DNA of 64,000 nucleotides from an uncultured Aquimarina sp. (GTDB lineage Bacteria > Bacteroidota > Bacteroidia > Flavobacteriales > Flavobacteriaceae), in contig CANMLS010000026.1 in the NCBI GenBank assembly GCA_947498785.1, positions 16,761 to 80,760 on the forward strand, given 5' to 3'. The position numbers and the translations under genes were made by a program. The notes beneath the pieces are model-generated. The model was not told where the DNA came from, searched no databases, and saw only the letters and a program-made list of their open reading frames with translations. Below are positions 1 to 11,500 of this stretch, one piece after another. Positions within the stretch are counted from its first letter, which is position 1. Every line of letters begins with the position of its first letter.

Positions 1-737
1 TTCACCAATCTATCTTCTAAGGAATGATAAGAGATTAAGCTTATTCTTCCTCCTTCACTCAGCAATTCTGTGGTTTGCTCCAAAAATTCTTTTAGAACTT
101 CTATTTCTTGATTTACCTCAATACGAATTGCTTGATAAATCTGAGCTAAAACCTTATGCTCTTTATGTTTTGGAAAAAATGGCTTTAGAACCTCTTTTAG
201 CTCTACACTTGTTTTAATTGGACCTTCTTTTCTTGATCCAACTATTGCTCTTGCTAATTTAGGCGCATTACGTAACTCACCATATTGTAAAAACATCACT
301 TTTAAATCTGACTCATCATATTCATTAATTATATGATAGGCTGACACTTCTCCATTTTGATTCATTCTCATATCTAAATCAGCTTCAAATCTTGTAGAAA
401 AACCTCTATCTGCAACATCAAACTGATGAGAAGAAACTCCAAAATCTCCAAGAATACCATCTACTTTTCTAATCGAATTAAACCGTAAAAACCTCTTAAT
501 AAATCTAAAATTTTCGTTTATCAAAATAAATCTATCATCATCAATTACATTACCTAAAGCATCCTGATCCTGATCAAACGCAAACAATTTTCCTTGCGGG
601 CCTAATCGTTTTAATATCTCGCTAGAATGTCCTCCTCCTCCAAACGTAACATCTACATAAACCCCATCTGACTTGATTGCCAAACCGTCTACAGTTTCTT
701 TAAGTAAAACAGGATTGTGATATTCCATCTGTTCCAT
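1..737 (-). CDS. rsmH: 16S rRNA (cytosine(1402)-N(4))-methyltransferase RsmH, 3' part truncated by window edge
   Basis: Reverse strand reads MEQMEYHNPVLLKETVDGLAIKSDGVYVDVTFGGGGHSSEILKRLGPQGKLFAFDQDQDA, with the RsmH SAM-binding motif GGGGHS; adjacent to mraZ. Confidence 0.93.
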   Translation of the reverse strand, partial: MEQMEYHNPVLLKETVDGLAIKSDGVYVDVTFGGGGHSSEILKRLGPQGKLFAFDQDQDALGNVIDDDRFILINENFRFIKRFLRFNSIRKVDGILGDFGVSSHQFDVADRGFSTRFEADLDMRMNQNGEVSAYHIINEYDESDLKVMFLQYGELRNAPKLARAIVGSRKEGPIKTSVELKEVLKPFFPKHKEHKVLAQIYQAIRIEVNQEIEVLKEFLEQTTELLSEGGRISLISYHSLEDRLV

Positions 738-814
738 TTCTATCTTTTTAAATAATCACACAAACGTTTAATTCCCAAACACTTTTTGGATCAAGTATTT
801 TATAACATTAAATA

Positions 815-1282
815 TTAATCAAGACTTATTTCATCATCAAACCCCATCACTTCCTCTGCCAAATCTCCAAAATCATCAGCGACATCATCTATTGCTTTTT
901 CATACTTATCTTTATCCCAGATTTCGATAATATTAACAGCTGATGACAACACCAGTTCCTTAGTGATTCCAGCAAAACTCACTAAATCCTTAGGAATTAA
1001 AAGACGACCTGCCGAATCAATTTCTACTATTTTCACTCCAGCCGTAAACCTTCTGATGAAATCATTATTTTTCTTCTTAAAGCGGTTTAATTTGTTTAGT
1101 TTTTGCATTAAAAGATTCCATTCAGCCATTGGATACAACTCCAAACAAGACTGAAAAACAGCTCTTTTTATTACAAATCCATCTTGAAGCACAGGCGAAA
1201 GTTGCTTTTTGAAAGCCACAGGCATCATAAGACGCCCCTTAGCATCTGCCTTACATTCATATGTACCGATTAGATTTACCAC
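815..1282 (-). CDS. mraZ: Transcriptional regulator MraZ
   Basis: ORF 155 aa; N-terminal LIGTYECKADAKGRLMMP and second DSAGRLLIP motif of AbrB-like MraZ; upstream of rsmH. Confidence 0.93.
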   Translation of the reverse strand: MVNLIGTYECKADAKGRLMMPVAFKKQLSPVLQDGFVIKRAVFQSCLELYPMAEWNLLMQKLNKLNRFKKKNNDFIRRFTAGVKIVEIDSAGRLLIPKDLVSFAGITKELVLSSAVNIIEIWDKDKYEKAIDDVADDFGDLAEEVMGFDDEISLD

Positions 1283-1326
1283 TTTATTCCCCTAAACGTT
1301 TAATTAGTCAAATATATTGAAAAATT

Positions 1327-1356
1327 TACCACATTTTACCACATTTTACCACATTG
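1327..1356 (-). promoter_or_regulatory. Putative MraZ box: three 10-bp direct repeats (AAATGTGGTA on minus strand)
   Basis: taccacattt taccacattt taccacattg immediately upstream of mraZ; 10-bp periodicity typical of MraZ operators. Confidence 0.6.
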
Positions 1357-1582
1357 TTAATAAGTTGTACTTAAAACGGCGTGCTGCAAACTGTCAAAAA
1401 CTTTAAAATTTTGTTTATCAAGACACTAGAGTAAGCTTATGAATTCGCTGCTTTAACCAATCCTAGAAGGAAAAAACAATCTTAAAAAAAATATAAAAAC
1501 TCATTTCGCAGTATTAATAAAAAAAACTCAAAACTAATTATGAAAATGCTATATTTGCTTTTAATTCTTGTAAGAAATATTA

Positions 1583-2353
1583 ATGAAGCACGAATTAAAA
1601 AAAGACGGAAAATTTAGTTATCTAGATTTAGGGGAAGGTACACCGATCATCATTTTACACGGATTGATGGGTGGTTTAAGTAACTTTGAAGGTGTAAATT
1701 CTCACTTTCCTAAAAATGGATATAAAGTGCTAACTCCTGAACTGCCAATTTATACATTACCTTTATTAAAAACCAAGGTTATTACGTACGCAAATTATCT
1801 TAAAGATTTTATAGATCATTTGGGTTATGGTGATAAAGAAGTAATTCTTCTTGGAAATTCTTTGGGTGGTCATATTGCACTTTTGTGTACTAAAATGTTT
1901 CCTGAAAAAATAAAAGGACTTGTTATCACTGGGAGCTCTGGACTTTACGAAAGTGCCATGGGAGAAAGCTACCCTAAACGAGGTGACTATGAATACATTA
2001 GAACTAAAGCAGAAAGTGTCTTTTACGATCCGAAAATAGCAACAAAAGAAATTGTAGACGAAGTCTACTCTACAGTAAACGATCGTAATAAATTAATACG
2101 AACTCTTGCAATTGCTAAAAGTGCGATTCGCCATAATATGGCAAAAGATTTGCCTAATATGAATACACCAACATGTGTTATATGGGGGAAAAACGACAAT
2201 GTTACCCCTCCAGAAGTTGCAGATGATTTCAACAGATTATTACCTGACTCTGATTTGTACTGGATAGATAAATGTGGACATGCCGCTATGATGGAACATC
2301 CAGAAGAATTTAACCATTTATTTCACAATTGGTTACTAGAACGTAACTTCTAA
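1583..2353 (+). CDS. Alpha/beta hydrolase
   Basis: HGLMGG oxyanion region, GNSLGGH nucleophile elbow, terminal CGHAAMMEHPEEF. Confidence 0.88.
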   Translation: MKHELKKDGKFSYLDLGEGTPIIILHGLMGGLSNFEGVNSHFPKNGYKVLTPELPIYTLPLLKTKVITYANYLKDFIDHLGYGDKEVILLGNSLGGHIALLCTKMFPEKIKGLVITGSSGLYESAMGESYPKRGDYEYIRTKAESVFYDPKIATKEIVDEVYSTVNDRNKLIRTLAIAKSAIRHNMAKDLPNMNTPTCVIWGKNDNVTPPEVADDFNRLLPDSDLYWIDKCGHAAMMEHPEEFNHLFHNWLLERNF

Positions 2354-2366
2354 TTTTATTAATGCG

Positions 2367-2972
2367 ATGAAGATTAGCAGCGCTGAATTTGTAATGAGTA
2401 ATAGCGATGTTGCCAAATGCCCTAAAGACAGACTCGCAGAGTATGCCTTTATAGGAAGATCTAATGTTGGTAAATCCTCATTGATCAACATGCTTACCAG
2501 TAGAAAAAGTCTTGCTAAAACTTCTGGTAGACCAGGAAAAACTCAACTAATTAACCATTTCATTATTAACAAGAGCTGGTTCTTGGTCGATTTACCAGGC
2601 TACGGATATGCAAGAGTATCCAAATCGTCAAAAAAGGTTTTTCAAAAATTCATTACGGCATATTTTTCAAAACGCACTCAACTAGTAAGTGCTTTTGTTT
2701 TAGTTGATTGTCGTCATGAACCCCAAAAAATAGATCTTGAGTTTATGCAATGGCTTGGTGAACACCAAATCCCTTTTTCTATAGTTTTTACAAAAGCTGA
2801 TAAACTCACAAAGACTAAATTACCTATTCAGATAAACAATTACATAGAAGAGATGCTAAAGTACTGGGAAGAAATGCCTAATTATTTTATAACATCATCC
2901 TCTTCTCGATTAGGTAAAGATGAAATACTTAGCTATATCTCTGAAATTAATACACAACTAAAAAACTCTTAA
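2367..2972 (+). CDS. engB: Ribosome biogenesis GTP-binding protein YihA/YsxC (EngB)
   Basis: GRSNVGKSSLIN P-loop, DLPGYGYARVSK G3 region, TKADK G4. Confidence 0.95.
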   Translation: MKISSAEFVMSNSDVAKCPKDRLAEYAFIGRSNVGKSSLINMLTSRKSLAKTSGRPGKTQLINHFIINKSWFLVDLPGYGYARVSKSSKKVFQKFITAYFSKRTQLVSAFVLVDCRHEPQKIDLEFMQWLGEHQIPFSIVFTKADKLTKTKLPIQINNYIEEMLKYWEEMPNYFITSSSSRLGKDEILSYISEINTQLKNS

Positions 2973-3355
2973 ACCTCATCGTATTGCTTCACAAGATCAA
3001 TTAAATCTTTAACCGAAGATAGAGACGTTACTACTTTTGAATCAAAAAGAATTTCTATTACTGAATTTTCTTTTTTAAAAACCAAAGGAAACGTTAAGTT
3101 TTCAATATTTAAATCCGAATATGCACCTAAGAATTCATCCTTATACATAAATACCAACTCTGAACTTGTCTTCTCTCTAAAATCTTTCCATATCTGTTTT
3201 TCAGAAAAGCTACCATGGGTAAGGTTACAAAGGTCACAGGAATATGTTGTTGGGCTTACAATTTTATGAACTGCATCTAAATATTTATTCAAAATATCTG
3301 ATTTGGCATTATATACAAAAATCAAAGCTTTTTTCAAAATACCTATTTTAAACAT
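2969..3355 (-). CDS. Conserved hypothetical protein
   Basis: 128 aa ORF, end overlaps engB stop by 4 nt, cysteine pair CDLC. Confidence 0.6.
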   Translation of the reverse strand: MFKIGILKKALIFVYNAKSDILNKYLDAVHKIVSPTTYSCDLCNLTHGSFSEKQIWKDFREKTSSELVFMYKDEFLGAYSDLNIENLTFPLVFKKENSVIEILFDSKVVTSLSSVKDLIDLVKQYDEV

Positions 3356-3385
3356 TAGTCAAAAAGATGGTCAAAACTCATCAAA

Positions 3386-3724
3386 TTACTTTTGTTTTAA
3401 TTCTAGTTTTTCTGCAAAGTAATCACAAAAATCTTTCATTGTAGCAGACATTTTTTCATCCTGCGTAGCACGATAAAAAGTATCACTCATTGCAACTAAC
3501 GTCTGATGAAAAAAGATTTTCATTTCATCTACTGGCATATCTTTGGTCCACAAATCAATACGAAGACTTTCCTTACTTTTACTATCCCATACAGATAACA
3601 ACAATGCTTTGGTTTCTTCATTTTCTACCCCTCCATCTTTGGCTGTCCATTCTAATTTTTCAGGAATTCGATTCTCATCTAATTCTATATCTATTTTAAT
3701 CTCTGACTTGTGTCCCTTTATCAT
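3386..3724 (-). CDS. gldC: Gliding motility protein GldC
   Basis: DENRIPEKLEWTAKDGGVENEETKALLLSVWD...LRIDLWTKDMPVDEMKIFFHQTL typical of GldC; next to gldB. Confidence 0.92.
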   Translation of the reverse strand: MIKGHKSEIKIDIELDENRIPEKLEWTAKDGGVENEETKALLLSVWDSKSKESLRIDLWTKDMPVDEMKIFFHQTLVAMSDTFYRATQDEKMSATMKDFCDYFAEKLELKQK

Positions 3725-4692
3725 TATCTTTTGGGTTTATATTTTGACCTGTTAAAAATCGTTTCAGCATCTTCTAACAATAATTGTTGCAAAGATACAT
3801 TGTTATTTTCCATATATGAAGTCACAATTTCCCAACCTATAAATTGGCCTACTCTGTCTGGTGATTCATTATCTATTTCTTCTAAATAAAATTTTGAAAA
3901 AGGAGCAGGATATAAAAACCTAGGCATTAACTCACTATCAGTACTATACAACAACTGCTTATCTACAAAATATCTCCATATTTCCTCTTCATTTGCTTCT
4001 ACCCAAGCATACTGTTCTTCACTGTATCCCATTTTTATTGAATTACTTATCTTAGGTAAAAACAAGTTTTTTAAATATAACTCCTTACCAAAAGATATCA
4101 TATTTCCCAAAAACGTCCTATCTCTTATTGGTCCAACTTTATTTTTTGCATACATAGAAGCTACATCAGATACTATTTGATTTCTTTCAAAATTTTGCTT
4201 CAAATATTTTTGTATTCCTTCATAAAAATGATGATCTGATCCTAGATAAGTATCTAAAGCTATAATCAACAAACCTTTTGAGATCACTATTTTATTTTGA
4301 TAATCCACATCAGATGTAATTGTAATCACTCTTGGTTCTTTAATTTCAGGAAAATAATACTTAATGTGTTGAAAAAGCAAATTAAGCTGTTCTTCCTCTT
4401 CAGAAAGATCTTTAAAAGTCTTCTTTATCTCATCATTTATCTCTAATTGAATAGTGTCTTTTGATTTATTAACCCATACACTATCTGCATATTTATTTGA
4501 AAATAGAAAAGGGTAGTTTTCTTTTAAATCAGGTAGGTTTTCTCTTGTTAATTTTGCAAATGATTGATCAAAACGTTCGATTTTAATATCAACAGGGATC
4601 TTAACTATCTCTTTTTCAACTTTATTTTCATGCGAACAAGAAAACAATATGTAAAAAACGATAGTGAATTTTAAAAATCTAATACTATTCAT
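3724..4692 (-). CDS. gldB: Gliding motility lipoprotein GldB (start probably internal to the 3724..4743 ORF)
   Basis: MNSIRFLKFTIVFYILFSCSHE lipoprotein signal; IERFDQSFAKL...; overlaps gldC start. Confidence 0.88.
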   Translation of the reverse strand: MNSIRFLKFTIVFYILFSCSHENKVEKEIVKIPVDIKIERFDQSFAKLTRENLPDLKENYPFLFSNKYADSVWVNKSKDTIQLEINDEIKKTFKDLSEEEEQLNLLFQHIKYYFPEIKEPRVITITSDVDYQNKIVISKGLLIIALDTYLGSDHHFYEGIQKYLKQNFERNQIVSDVASMYAKNKVGPIRDRTFLGNMISFGKELYLKNLFLPKISNSIKMGYSEEQYAWVEANEEEIWRYFVDKQLLYSTDSELMPRFLYPAPFSKFYLEEIDNESPDRVGQFIGWEIVTSYMENNNVSLQQLLLEDAETIFNRSKYKPKR

Positions 4693-4863
4693 TCTCAAAT
4701 TATAATATGTTTCTAAATAATGTCTATTACTCAAGAACGCCATCTTTTTTTATTAATTTTATAATCGCAAAGGTAATATATCAAATTACGAATTTCGAGA
4801 TTAAAATTGATAGATATATTTGTTTTAGCTTAGCAGATAGTAAATAATAATAAATCATAAAAC

Positions 4864-5652
4864 ATGCAGACAGAAAAAGTTATTGATCACATTGTAAATT
4901 GGCTAAAAGATTACGCTACCAAAGCTAATATAAACGGATTTGTTGTTGGAGTGAGTGGAGGAATTGATAGTGCCGTTACTTCTTCTTTGTGTGCCAAAAC
5001 AGGCCTAAAAACAATTTGTGTCGAAATGCCAATTCATCAGGCAGAAAGTCAAATAACTAGAGCTCAAGAACATATATCCCAATTAAAAGAAAGATTTTCT
5101 AATGTTTCAGATATAAGGGTAGACCTTACTCCTGTTTTTGAAGAATTTAAATCTGTTGTTCCAAAAACAGAACAAAGCGCACAACTTGATTTATCTCTAG
5201 CAAATACCAGAGCACGATTAAGAATGTCTACATTATATTATTTTGCTGGGTTACATAAATACCTTGTGGCTGGAACAGGGAATAAAGTTGAAGATTTTGG
5301 TGTTGGGTTTTATACTAAATATGGTGATGGAGGTGTAGATTTAAGCCCTATAGCTGATCTGTTAAAAAGTGAAGTTTATGATATTGGCAAAGCTTTAGAT
5401 GTTCCAAATTCTATACAAGTTGCAGCCCCTACTGATGGATTATTTGGTGATAGCAGAAGCGATGAAGATCAAATTGGAGCAAGTTATGATGAATTAGAAT
5501 GGGCTATGAGAATGCAAGAAAATGGTAAAAACATAGAAGACTTTGAAGGAAGAAAACAAGAGGTTTTCAAAATTTTTATACGCTTAAATACCGTAAACCA
5601 GCATAAAATGAGACCGATTCCTGTCTGTAATATACCCTTTAATCTAAAATAA
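4864..5652 (+). CDS. nadE: NAD(+) synthase (ammonia-dependent type)
   Basis: GVSGGIDSAVTSSL PP-loop, GTGNKVEDFGVGFYTKYGDGGVDLSPIADLLKSEV. Confidence 0.95.
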   Translation: MQTEKVIDHIVNWLKDYATKANINGFVVGVSGGIDSAVTSSLCAKTGLKTICVEMPIHQAESQITRAQEHISQLKERFSNVSDIRVDLTPVFEEFKSVVPKTEQSAQLDLSLANTRARLRMSTLYYFAGLHKYLVAGTGNKVEDFGVGFYTKYGDGGVDLSPIADLLKSEVYDIGKALDVPNSIQVAAPTDGLFGDSRSDEDQIGASYDELEWAMRMQENGKNIEDFEGRKQEVFKIFIRLNTVNQHKMRPIPVCNIPFNLK

Positions 5653-5799
5653 TCAACAGTTTATCGATAAATTCGTAAAAAAAAGTTTACGAGGACTAGT
5701 TCTTAGTAATTTTGCACAAAGAATACAAAATTACCCCCCTAACCTTAAAAGAATGTTAAACACTTAATATTAAACTAACATTAACAATCGTAAACAAGA

Positions 5800-6432
5800 A
5801 TGACAACCGTATTAATCGCAGATCATCATCCAATCACAAGGAAGGGGATCGTTTCTTTATTTCGCCACTCAGAAGAATATGAAATTATTGGCAAAGTAAG
5901 TAACGGTAATGAGATGTATGATGTTTTGAAATCCAACACTCCTGATGTACTCATCATGGAATTAGACCTACCTCAGATCAATGGAATTATGGCATTGAGA
6001 ACAATCAAAAAAGAATTTTCTGGAATAAAAGTAATTATTTTTAGTTCTCATCCTGAAGAAATGTATGCTTTAAGTGCTATTAAAGCAGGGGCATCGGCAT
6101 ATCTAGCTAAGACAGTCCCGACAAAAACACTAAAAAAAGCAATAGAACGTGTTGCACGAGGAGGCATTTATTTAAATGATAACCTCACACAACAATTAGC
6201 TAATGGAAACGCTAATGAAAATAACATGGTCGTTAAGTATAAAAAACTTTCTTCACGAGAGATAGAAGTTCTTAATCTACTTTCTTCTGGGAAACGCAAT
6301 AAAGATATAGCTACTACACTATCTATTAATGAAAAAACGGTAAGTACATATAAAACCAGATTATTAAAAAAATTAAAAGTGGATAATCTTGCAGATTTAA
6401 TTCATCAGTCAAGATTATTACACATTAGTTAA
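5800..6432 (+). CDS. LuxR/NarL-type response regulator transcription factor
   Basis: REC domain (ADHHPITRKG...MELDLPQINGI) and C-terminal LSSREIEVLNLLSSGKRNKDIATTLSINEKTVSTY HTH. Confidence 0.92.
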   Translation: MTTVLIADHHPITRKGIVSLFRHSEEYEIIGKVSNGNEMYDVLKSNTPDVLIMELDLPQINGIMALRTIKKEFSGIKVIIFSSHPEEMYALSAIKAGASAYLAKTVPTKTLKKAIERVARGGIYLNDNLTQQLANGNANENNMVVKYKKLSSREIEVLNLLSSGKRNKDIATTLSINEKTVSTYKTRLLKKLKVDNLADLIHQSRLLHIS

Positions 6433-8393
6433 ATCACTCGATTTAATTTTCTATATAATAATTTTTTAAGAGTTTGATAATCTCGAATATCCTCTAAAAT
6501 ATTCATATTATTATTTTCAGTATCCTGAGCTTTCACTTCTTGTGAAAGCTCATTTATTTTTTGATCTATCAAAAACCCTCTAAGGCCTAGTATAATATTA
6601 TTTACATATTCTGATATAGAATCTGTTTTTTGTTTTACATGAATTTCTACATCTACCCATCTATGAAGTTCATAGCGATCTTCGTTCATCATTATTTCCG
6701 TAATTTCTGAGGCGATTTCTGGCGGAATTTTATTTATAAAACTTTCTATTTTAAACTCAGTATCCAAATTTAGTTCTTCGATCAAAATCGTATATATATC
6801 TTTAAAGATTTGATCAGTAAATTCAATTTCATCATCTTGTAAATCCAAAAATATTTTTTCAAAAACCTTTGCCGTTTGTATTTCAGGCTCTAACACAAGC
6901 TCTCCTTCTTCATTCTCTTTCATTATCAAATCTTCAAATTCTTCTTCCTGAACCCCATATAACAATAACGCCTTTATAATATGACGTTCTAATATGTATT
7001 GCCTATTTACCTTGGGATGTTTTTCTGTTTCGGTTTTGACTACTTCTAATGATTTATGCTTTTGTTTTTGCTGTTTCCGTTGATCTTTTGCATCTACATT
7101 ACGTATTTGTGCCAGAGTATCAAACAATACATCTTCAGAAATATCCATAATTCTAGAACATTCCTGCACATAAATTTCTCTCTTAATTACATCAGGAATT
7201 TTGGAAATACTAGTCACCATATCCCTAACCAATTCAGCTTTCTTTATTGGATCATTTTTTGACTCCTGTTGTAACAATGAAGCCTTAAAACCTATAAAAT
7301 CCTGAGTATTCTCTACGAGATATGAGTTAAGTTCTTCTAAAGTATTTTGTTTTGCAAAACTATCAGGGTCTTCCCCTTCAGGAAAACTACATACTTTCAC
7401 ATTCATTCCCTGTTCCAAAATCAAGTCAATTCCTCGTATAGAAGCTCTCATCCCTGCTGCATCACTATCAAATAGGACTGTGATATTTTTTGTCAATCTG
7501 CTAATCAATCGTATCTGATCTGTTGTTAGCGCTGTCCCTGAAGAAGAAACTACATTTTCTACTCCTGTCTGATTAAACTGAATAACGTCTGTATACCCTT
7601 CTACGAGATAACAGTTATCTTCTTTGGCTATAGATTGCTTAGCATGATAAATTCCGTAAAGTACTTTACTTTTATGATAGATATCACTCTCTGGTGAGTT
7701 AAGGTATTTAGCCGCTTTTTTATCATTTGTTAATATCCTACCTCCAAAACCTAGAACACGACCAGACATGGACTGAATTGGAAACATCACTCTACCCTTA
7801 AAGCGATCAAACTGTTTTTCTTCTTTTACTATAGTTAAACCTGTTTTTTCTAGATAATCTAATTGATATCCTTTTTTAACAGCTTCAGAAGTAAAAGCAT
7901 CCCAAGAATCGGGAGAATATCCCAGATCAAACTTTTTTATGGTTTCTTCAGTAAATCCTCTTTCTTTAAAATAGGATAATGCAATCGCTTTGCCTTGTTC
8001 TGTTTTAAGTAATGAATTTTGGAAAAATGTATTTGCAAATTCACTAACCAGATACATACTTTCACGTTCATTAGCCTGTTGCTTTTGTTCATCAGTCTGT
8101 TCTGTTTCTTCTATTTCTATATTGTATTTCTTTGCGAGATATTTTATAGCTTCTGGATAAGTGAAGTGCTCATGTTCCATCAAAAAAGCAACTACATTCC
8201 CTCCTTTACCACTAGAAAAATCTTTCCATATCTGTTTTACGGGAGAAACCATAAATGATGGGGTTCTTTCATCACTAAAAGGACTTAATCCTTTAAAATT
8301 ACTCCCTGCTTTTTTTAATTGTACAAAATCCCCTATAACCTCTTCTAATCTAGCGGTTTCAAATACAGCATCTACAGTGGACTTATGAATCAT
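6429..8393 (-). CDS. dnaG: DNA primase
   Basis: Toprim motif region VEGYTDVIQFNQTGVENVVSSSGTALT, SDAAGMRA; N-terminal FSDERTPSFMVSP zinc-binding-like region. Confidence 0.95.
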   Translation of the reverse strand: MIHKSTVDAVFETARLEEVIGDFVQLKKAGSNFKGLSPFSDERTPSFMVSPVKQIWKDFSSGKGGNVVAFLMEHEHFTYPEAIKYLAKKYNIEIEETEQTDEQKQQANERESMYLVSEFANTFFQNSLLKTEQGKAIALSYFKERGFTEETIKKFDLGYSPDSWDAFTSEAVKKGYQLDYLEKTGLTIVKEEKQFDRFKGRVMFPIQSMSGRVLGFGGRILTNDKKAAKYLNSPESDIYHKSKVLYGIYHAKQSIAKEDNCYLVEGYTDVIQFNQTGVENVVSSSGTALTTDQIRLISRLTKNITVLFDSDAAGMRASIRGIDLILEQGMNVKVCSFPEGEDPDSFAKQNTLEELNSYLVENTQDFIGFKASLLQQESKNDPIKKAELVRDMVTSISKIPDVIKREIYVQECSRIMDISEDVLFDTLAQIRNVDAKDQRKQQKQKHKSLEVVKTETEKHPKVNRQYILERHIIKALLLYGVQEEEFEDLIMKENEEGELVLEPEIQTAKVFEKIFLDLQDDEIEFTDQIFKDIYTILIEELNLDTEFKIESFINKIPPEIASEITEIMMNEDRYELHRWVDVEIHVKQKTDSISEYVNNIILGLRGFLIDQKINELSQEVKAQDTENNNMNILEDIRDYQTLKKLLYRKLNRVI

Positions 8394-8465
8394 AAATAAT
8401 ACAGCAATAAATTATATACGACAAAAATAATATAATTCCTGAGACGCGAACCCTCTTACTTATTA

Positions 8466-8497
8466 TATAAAAAAGGGCTACCTAAAAAGGTAGCCCT
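8466..8497 (-). terminator. Intrinsic terminator of the 8524..11538 gene
   Basis: AGGGCTACCT-AAAA-AGGTAGCCCT stem followed on the minus strand by TTTTTTTATATAA. Confidence 0.8.
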
Positions 8498-8523
8498 AGA
8501 AATTAAATAATCATTTGTAAAAA

Positions 8524-11500
8524 CTATTTTCTATTCGCAATAACGAATTGTCTTGTTACCATGATTTCTTTTCCTGTAATTCTAGCAAAATATGTTCCAG
8601 CTGGAAGATTACTCACATCTACTTTTTGCTTAGTTCCTTGATCTTTAACACTACGAACTAATTGACCAAACATAGAAAAAATCTCAATATTTTCAATTGG
8701 TGTTTCTCCAACTAATACATTCAAGATACCATTATTAACAGGGTTTGGTGATAAAATAAAACTCTGATTATTTTTTTCAACATCTGTCAATTCATATGTA
8801 TCTAACTTGATAGATCCCTGAACACAGAATTCTTCACTTTCAGAACTTTCGAATTCTCCTCCCGATACAATGGTTCCTTCGCTACTTGATAATATATATG
8901 AGCCATTTCCAAAATTACAGCACATACCATCTCCAAGAGAATCAGAAATTGTAAAAGTATAGCTCCCAGAAGCTAACCCTGTAATAGTTTCAATAACTGA
9001 TAATCCATCAAGATTGTCTGTAGAATAAGTTTCTGTCGCTACGATAGTTCCATCTGCATCAACCAATGACCAAGATGTCTCTTGAGGATAGCTATCAAAT
9101 GTAATACTTAAGCTTAAATCACCTGCTGCACAGTTTCCTCTAGGTCCACCAGCAGTAAGAGATATAGCATCTATTGCTGCATCAGCTTGCCAAGTCCCAC
9201 CTGTAAGGCGATTAAATCGTAATTGCAATCCAGATCCCAGATAGGCTGCTAAATCTATGACAGCAGTCTGCCAAGAGTTTCCTTGATTACCACTTCTTGT
9301 CCAAATACTAGTCCAGGTTACTCCTTCGTCATTACTTGCTTCAACATCTAATGATCCAAAATTTGAAGAACCAAACATATGATATTTAAATGAAAATATA
9401 GCTGCTGTAGCATCGTTAAGATCAAAACAAGGTGAGTTTAAAATTGCTCGTTTATCAGGAAAACCTGTACCATTACCAGATGCTTCTACATAAATATAAT
9501 TTGAACCATCATCTGCACTTGAAGGGCCTGTATTATTGGATGGAGTTCCCGCAGAATCTATTGCCCAATCAAGATCATCATCTGAAGCCTGAGTCCAAGC
9601 CCCTAAATCAGTTTCAAAACTTTCGCTATAAGGTGCTAATAACCCATCTATACAACCAGGTCCAGTTGTACTATCTAATGTAGTAATGCTCACTGTATTA
9701 CTAGCAGCTGATTCGTTACCAGAAGCATCTTTTGCAATTACAGAAAAACTATATGTAGTAAGAGGTGTTAATCCAGTTACTATAAATGTTTCATCAGAAG
9801 CTGTAGCAATTACTACTCCGTCCTGATAAATATCGTACCCTGTAACTCCTACATTATCTGTAGAAGCGTCCCAGTTTAATGTAGTCTGTCTTGCTGTTGT
9901 ACCAGAAGCTACTAAATTAGTAGGAGTTGATGGTGCTTCAACATCAACAATTGCTGGTTCTATTTTAAAAGCGACAACGTGGCTTCTTCTTACATTTGGA
10001 GCTGGTCCTTTCATATACTCACTAATGTGCCAGAAAGTCATATCATCTGTTGGATCAATAGTTATTTGTCCATAATCCCCATATCTACCATCAAATCTGT
10101 TATTTTGAGCATCACCATTAGCAGAAACTTGTTCTATTGCAGTCATTGTATTAAGAGGGTCACTTGACAATCTACCAGTATAACGCAGTGAAGTATACAC
10201 ATTACTACTTACAACAGTATACGCTAATCCTATATTACCTTGAGCATCTTGAGCGATACTACCACAAAAGGCACTAAGACCATCTGGTTGAACATAGGTT
10301 CCTTCTTGATAGATTGTCCAAGGAGCACCATCGGCAGTTTGTCTTAATTCATACCAGCGAATACCCGCCAAACTATCTGTCCCGTCTAGATCTACTACAA
10401 AATTTAAAACAACAGAATTATGAGTCCCAAAACGTCTATAGTTAGTCATATACATCATTGTTGCTTGAAGCGCATCTATATCAGGACCTGTACCCGGTTC
10501 ATCAAGATTCTGAAAAGATCCCCCATCAAACACACTATCGAATGGTGCTGTAGGTACACTTTGTGGCGCAGAAATTGATGAATTAGCTGGAGTTGTCCAA
10601 TCTACATCGGTTGTCCAAATCTTTAACTCATCTTGAGAAACACCTGCCCAACTATCATCTTGTAAATACACTATAGAGCAACCCGTACCTACAGGAGGTA
10701 ATGTTGAACCTGTTGCATTAAATCCTCCTGGACTATAAAAACCACTAGTTTTTGCTCCTGGTAGTGGGAAACCAATGATTTGTGCTCCAGAATCTCCCAC
10801 AAGCATTTGATCTCTTTCTACTACAAATACAACATCATTAACGTCAGGAGCATTTTGATCCTTATTTGCAGTAATATAATATCCATCACTCCAGATTGAA
10901 AGCTTTTCATAATCAGGAAATGAACCTGTATTAAATCGATACGTGAACCACCCGTCATTAACAGGATCTGGTCCTTGACAAACTGCAATCAGAAACCCAT
11001 TTGGAGTATTACTAAATTGCATAACAATAAATCGATCTGCAAAGTTATCATATACCACAACTGGATCCCCTAATGATTCTCCAGGAAATAGTGTTGCTAG
11101 AGAAGCTTCTGCCAATAAAACATTTCCATCTCTGTCCAAAATACCAAAACCAGAGTTAAAGGCGTAAACATAGTGGTTTGGTCCAATCGCACCAGTAGCA
11201 TCATTTAGCACAGTACCTACATGTGCATCAAAAGAAGCAACAGGGGCACTGGTAGCCATTTTTGAGACCGATCTTCTTGCAGCCTCTTTAAAGAAAGGAT
11301 CATTTCCTTGCGGATATCCTTTTCCCTGAACATAGGTATTACTGCCTCTACTTTTCTTTGGCGCTACATGCCCTTGACCTTTGGCAGAAATAATGTTATC
11401 CATTTTGGAAAAAGCTGGGATTTTTCTCATGTAAGCAGCTTGACCAATTAGGCTAGCCTTCATTGAGGCATCATTCTGAGCAAAAAGCCCTAAACTGCAA

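Noticed and set aside
1327-1356. Short tandem repeat as a CRISPR fragment
   Set aside because: 10-bp contiguous units without spacers, and positioned exactly where an MraZ operator is expected.
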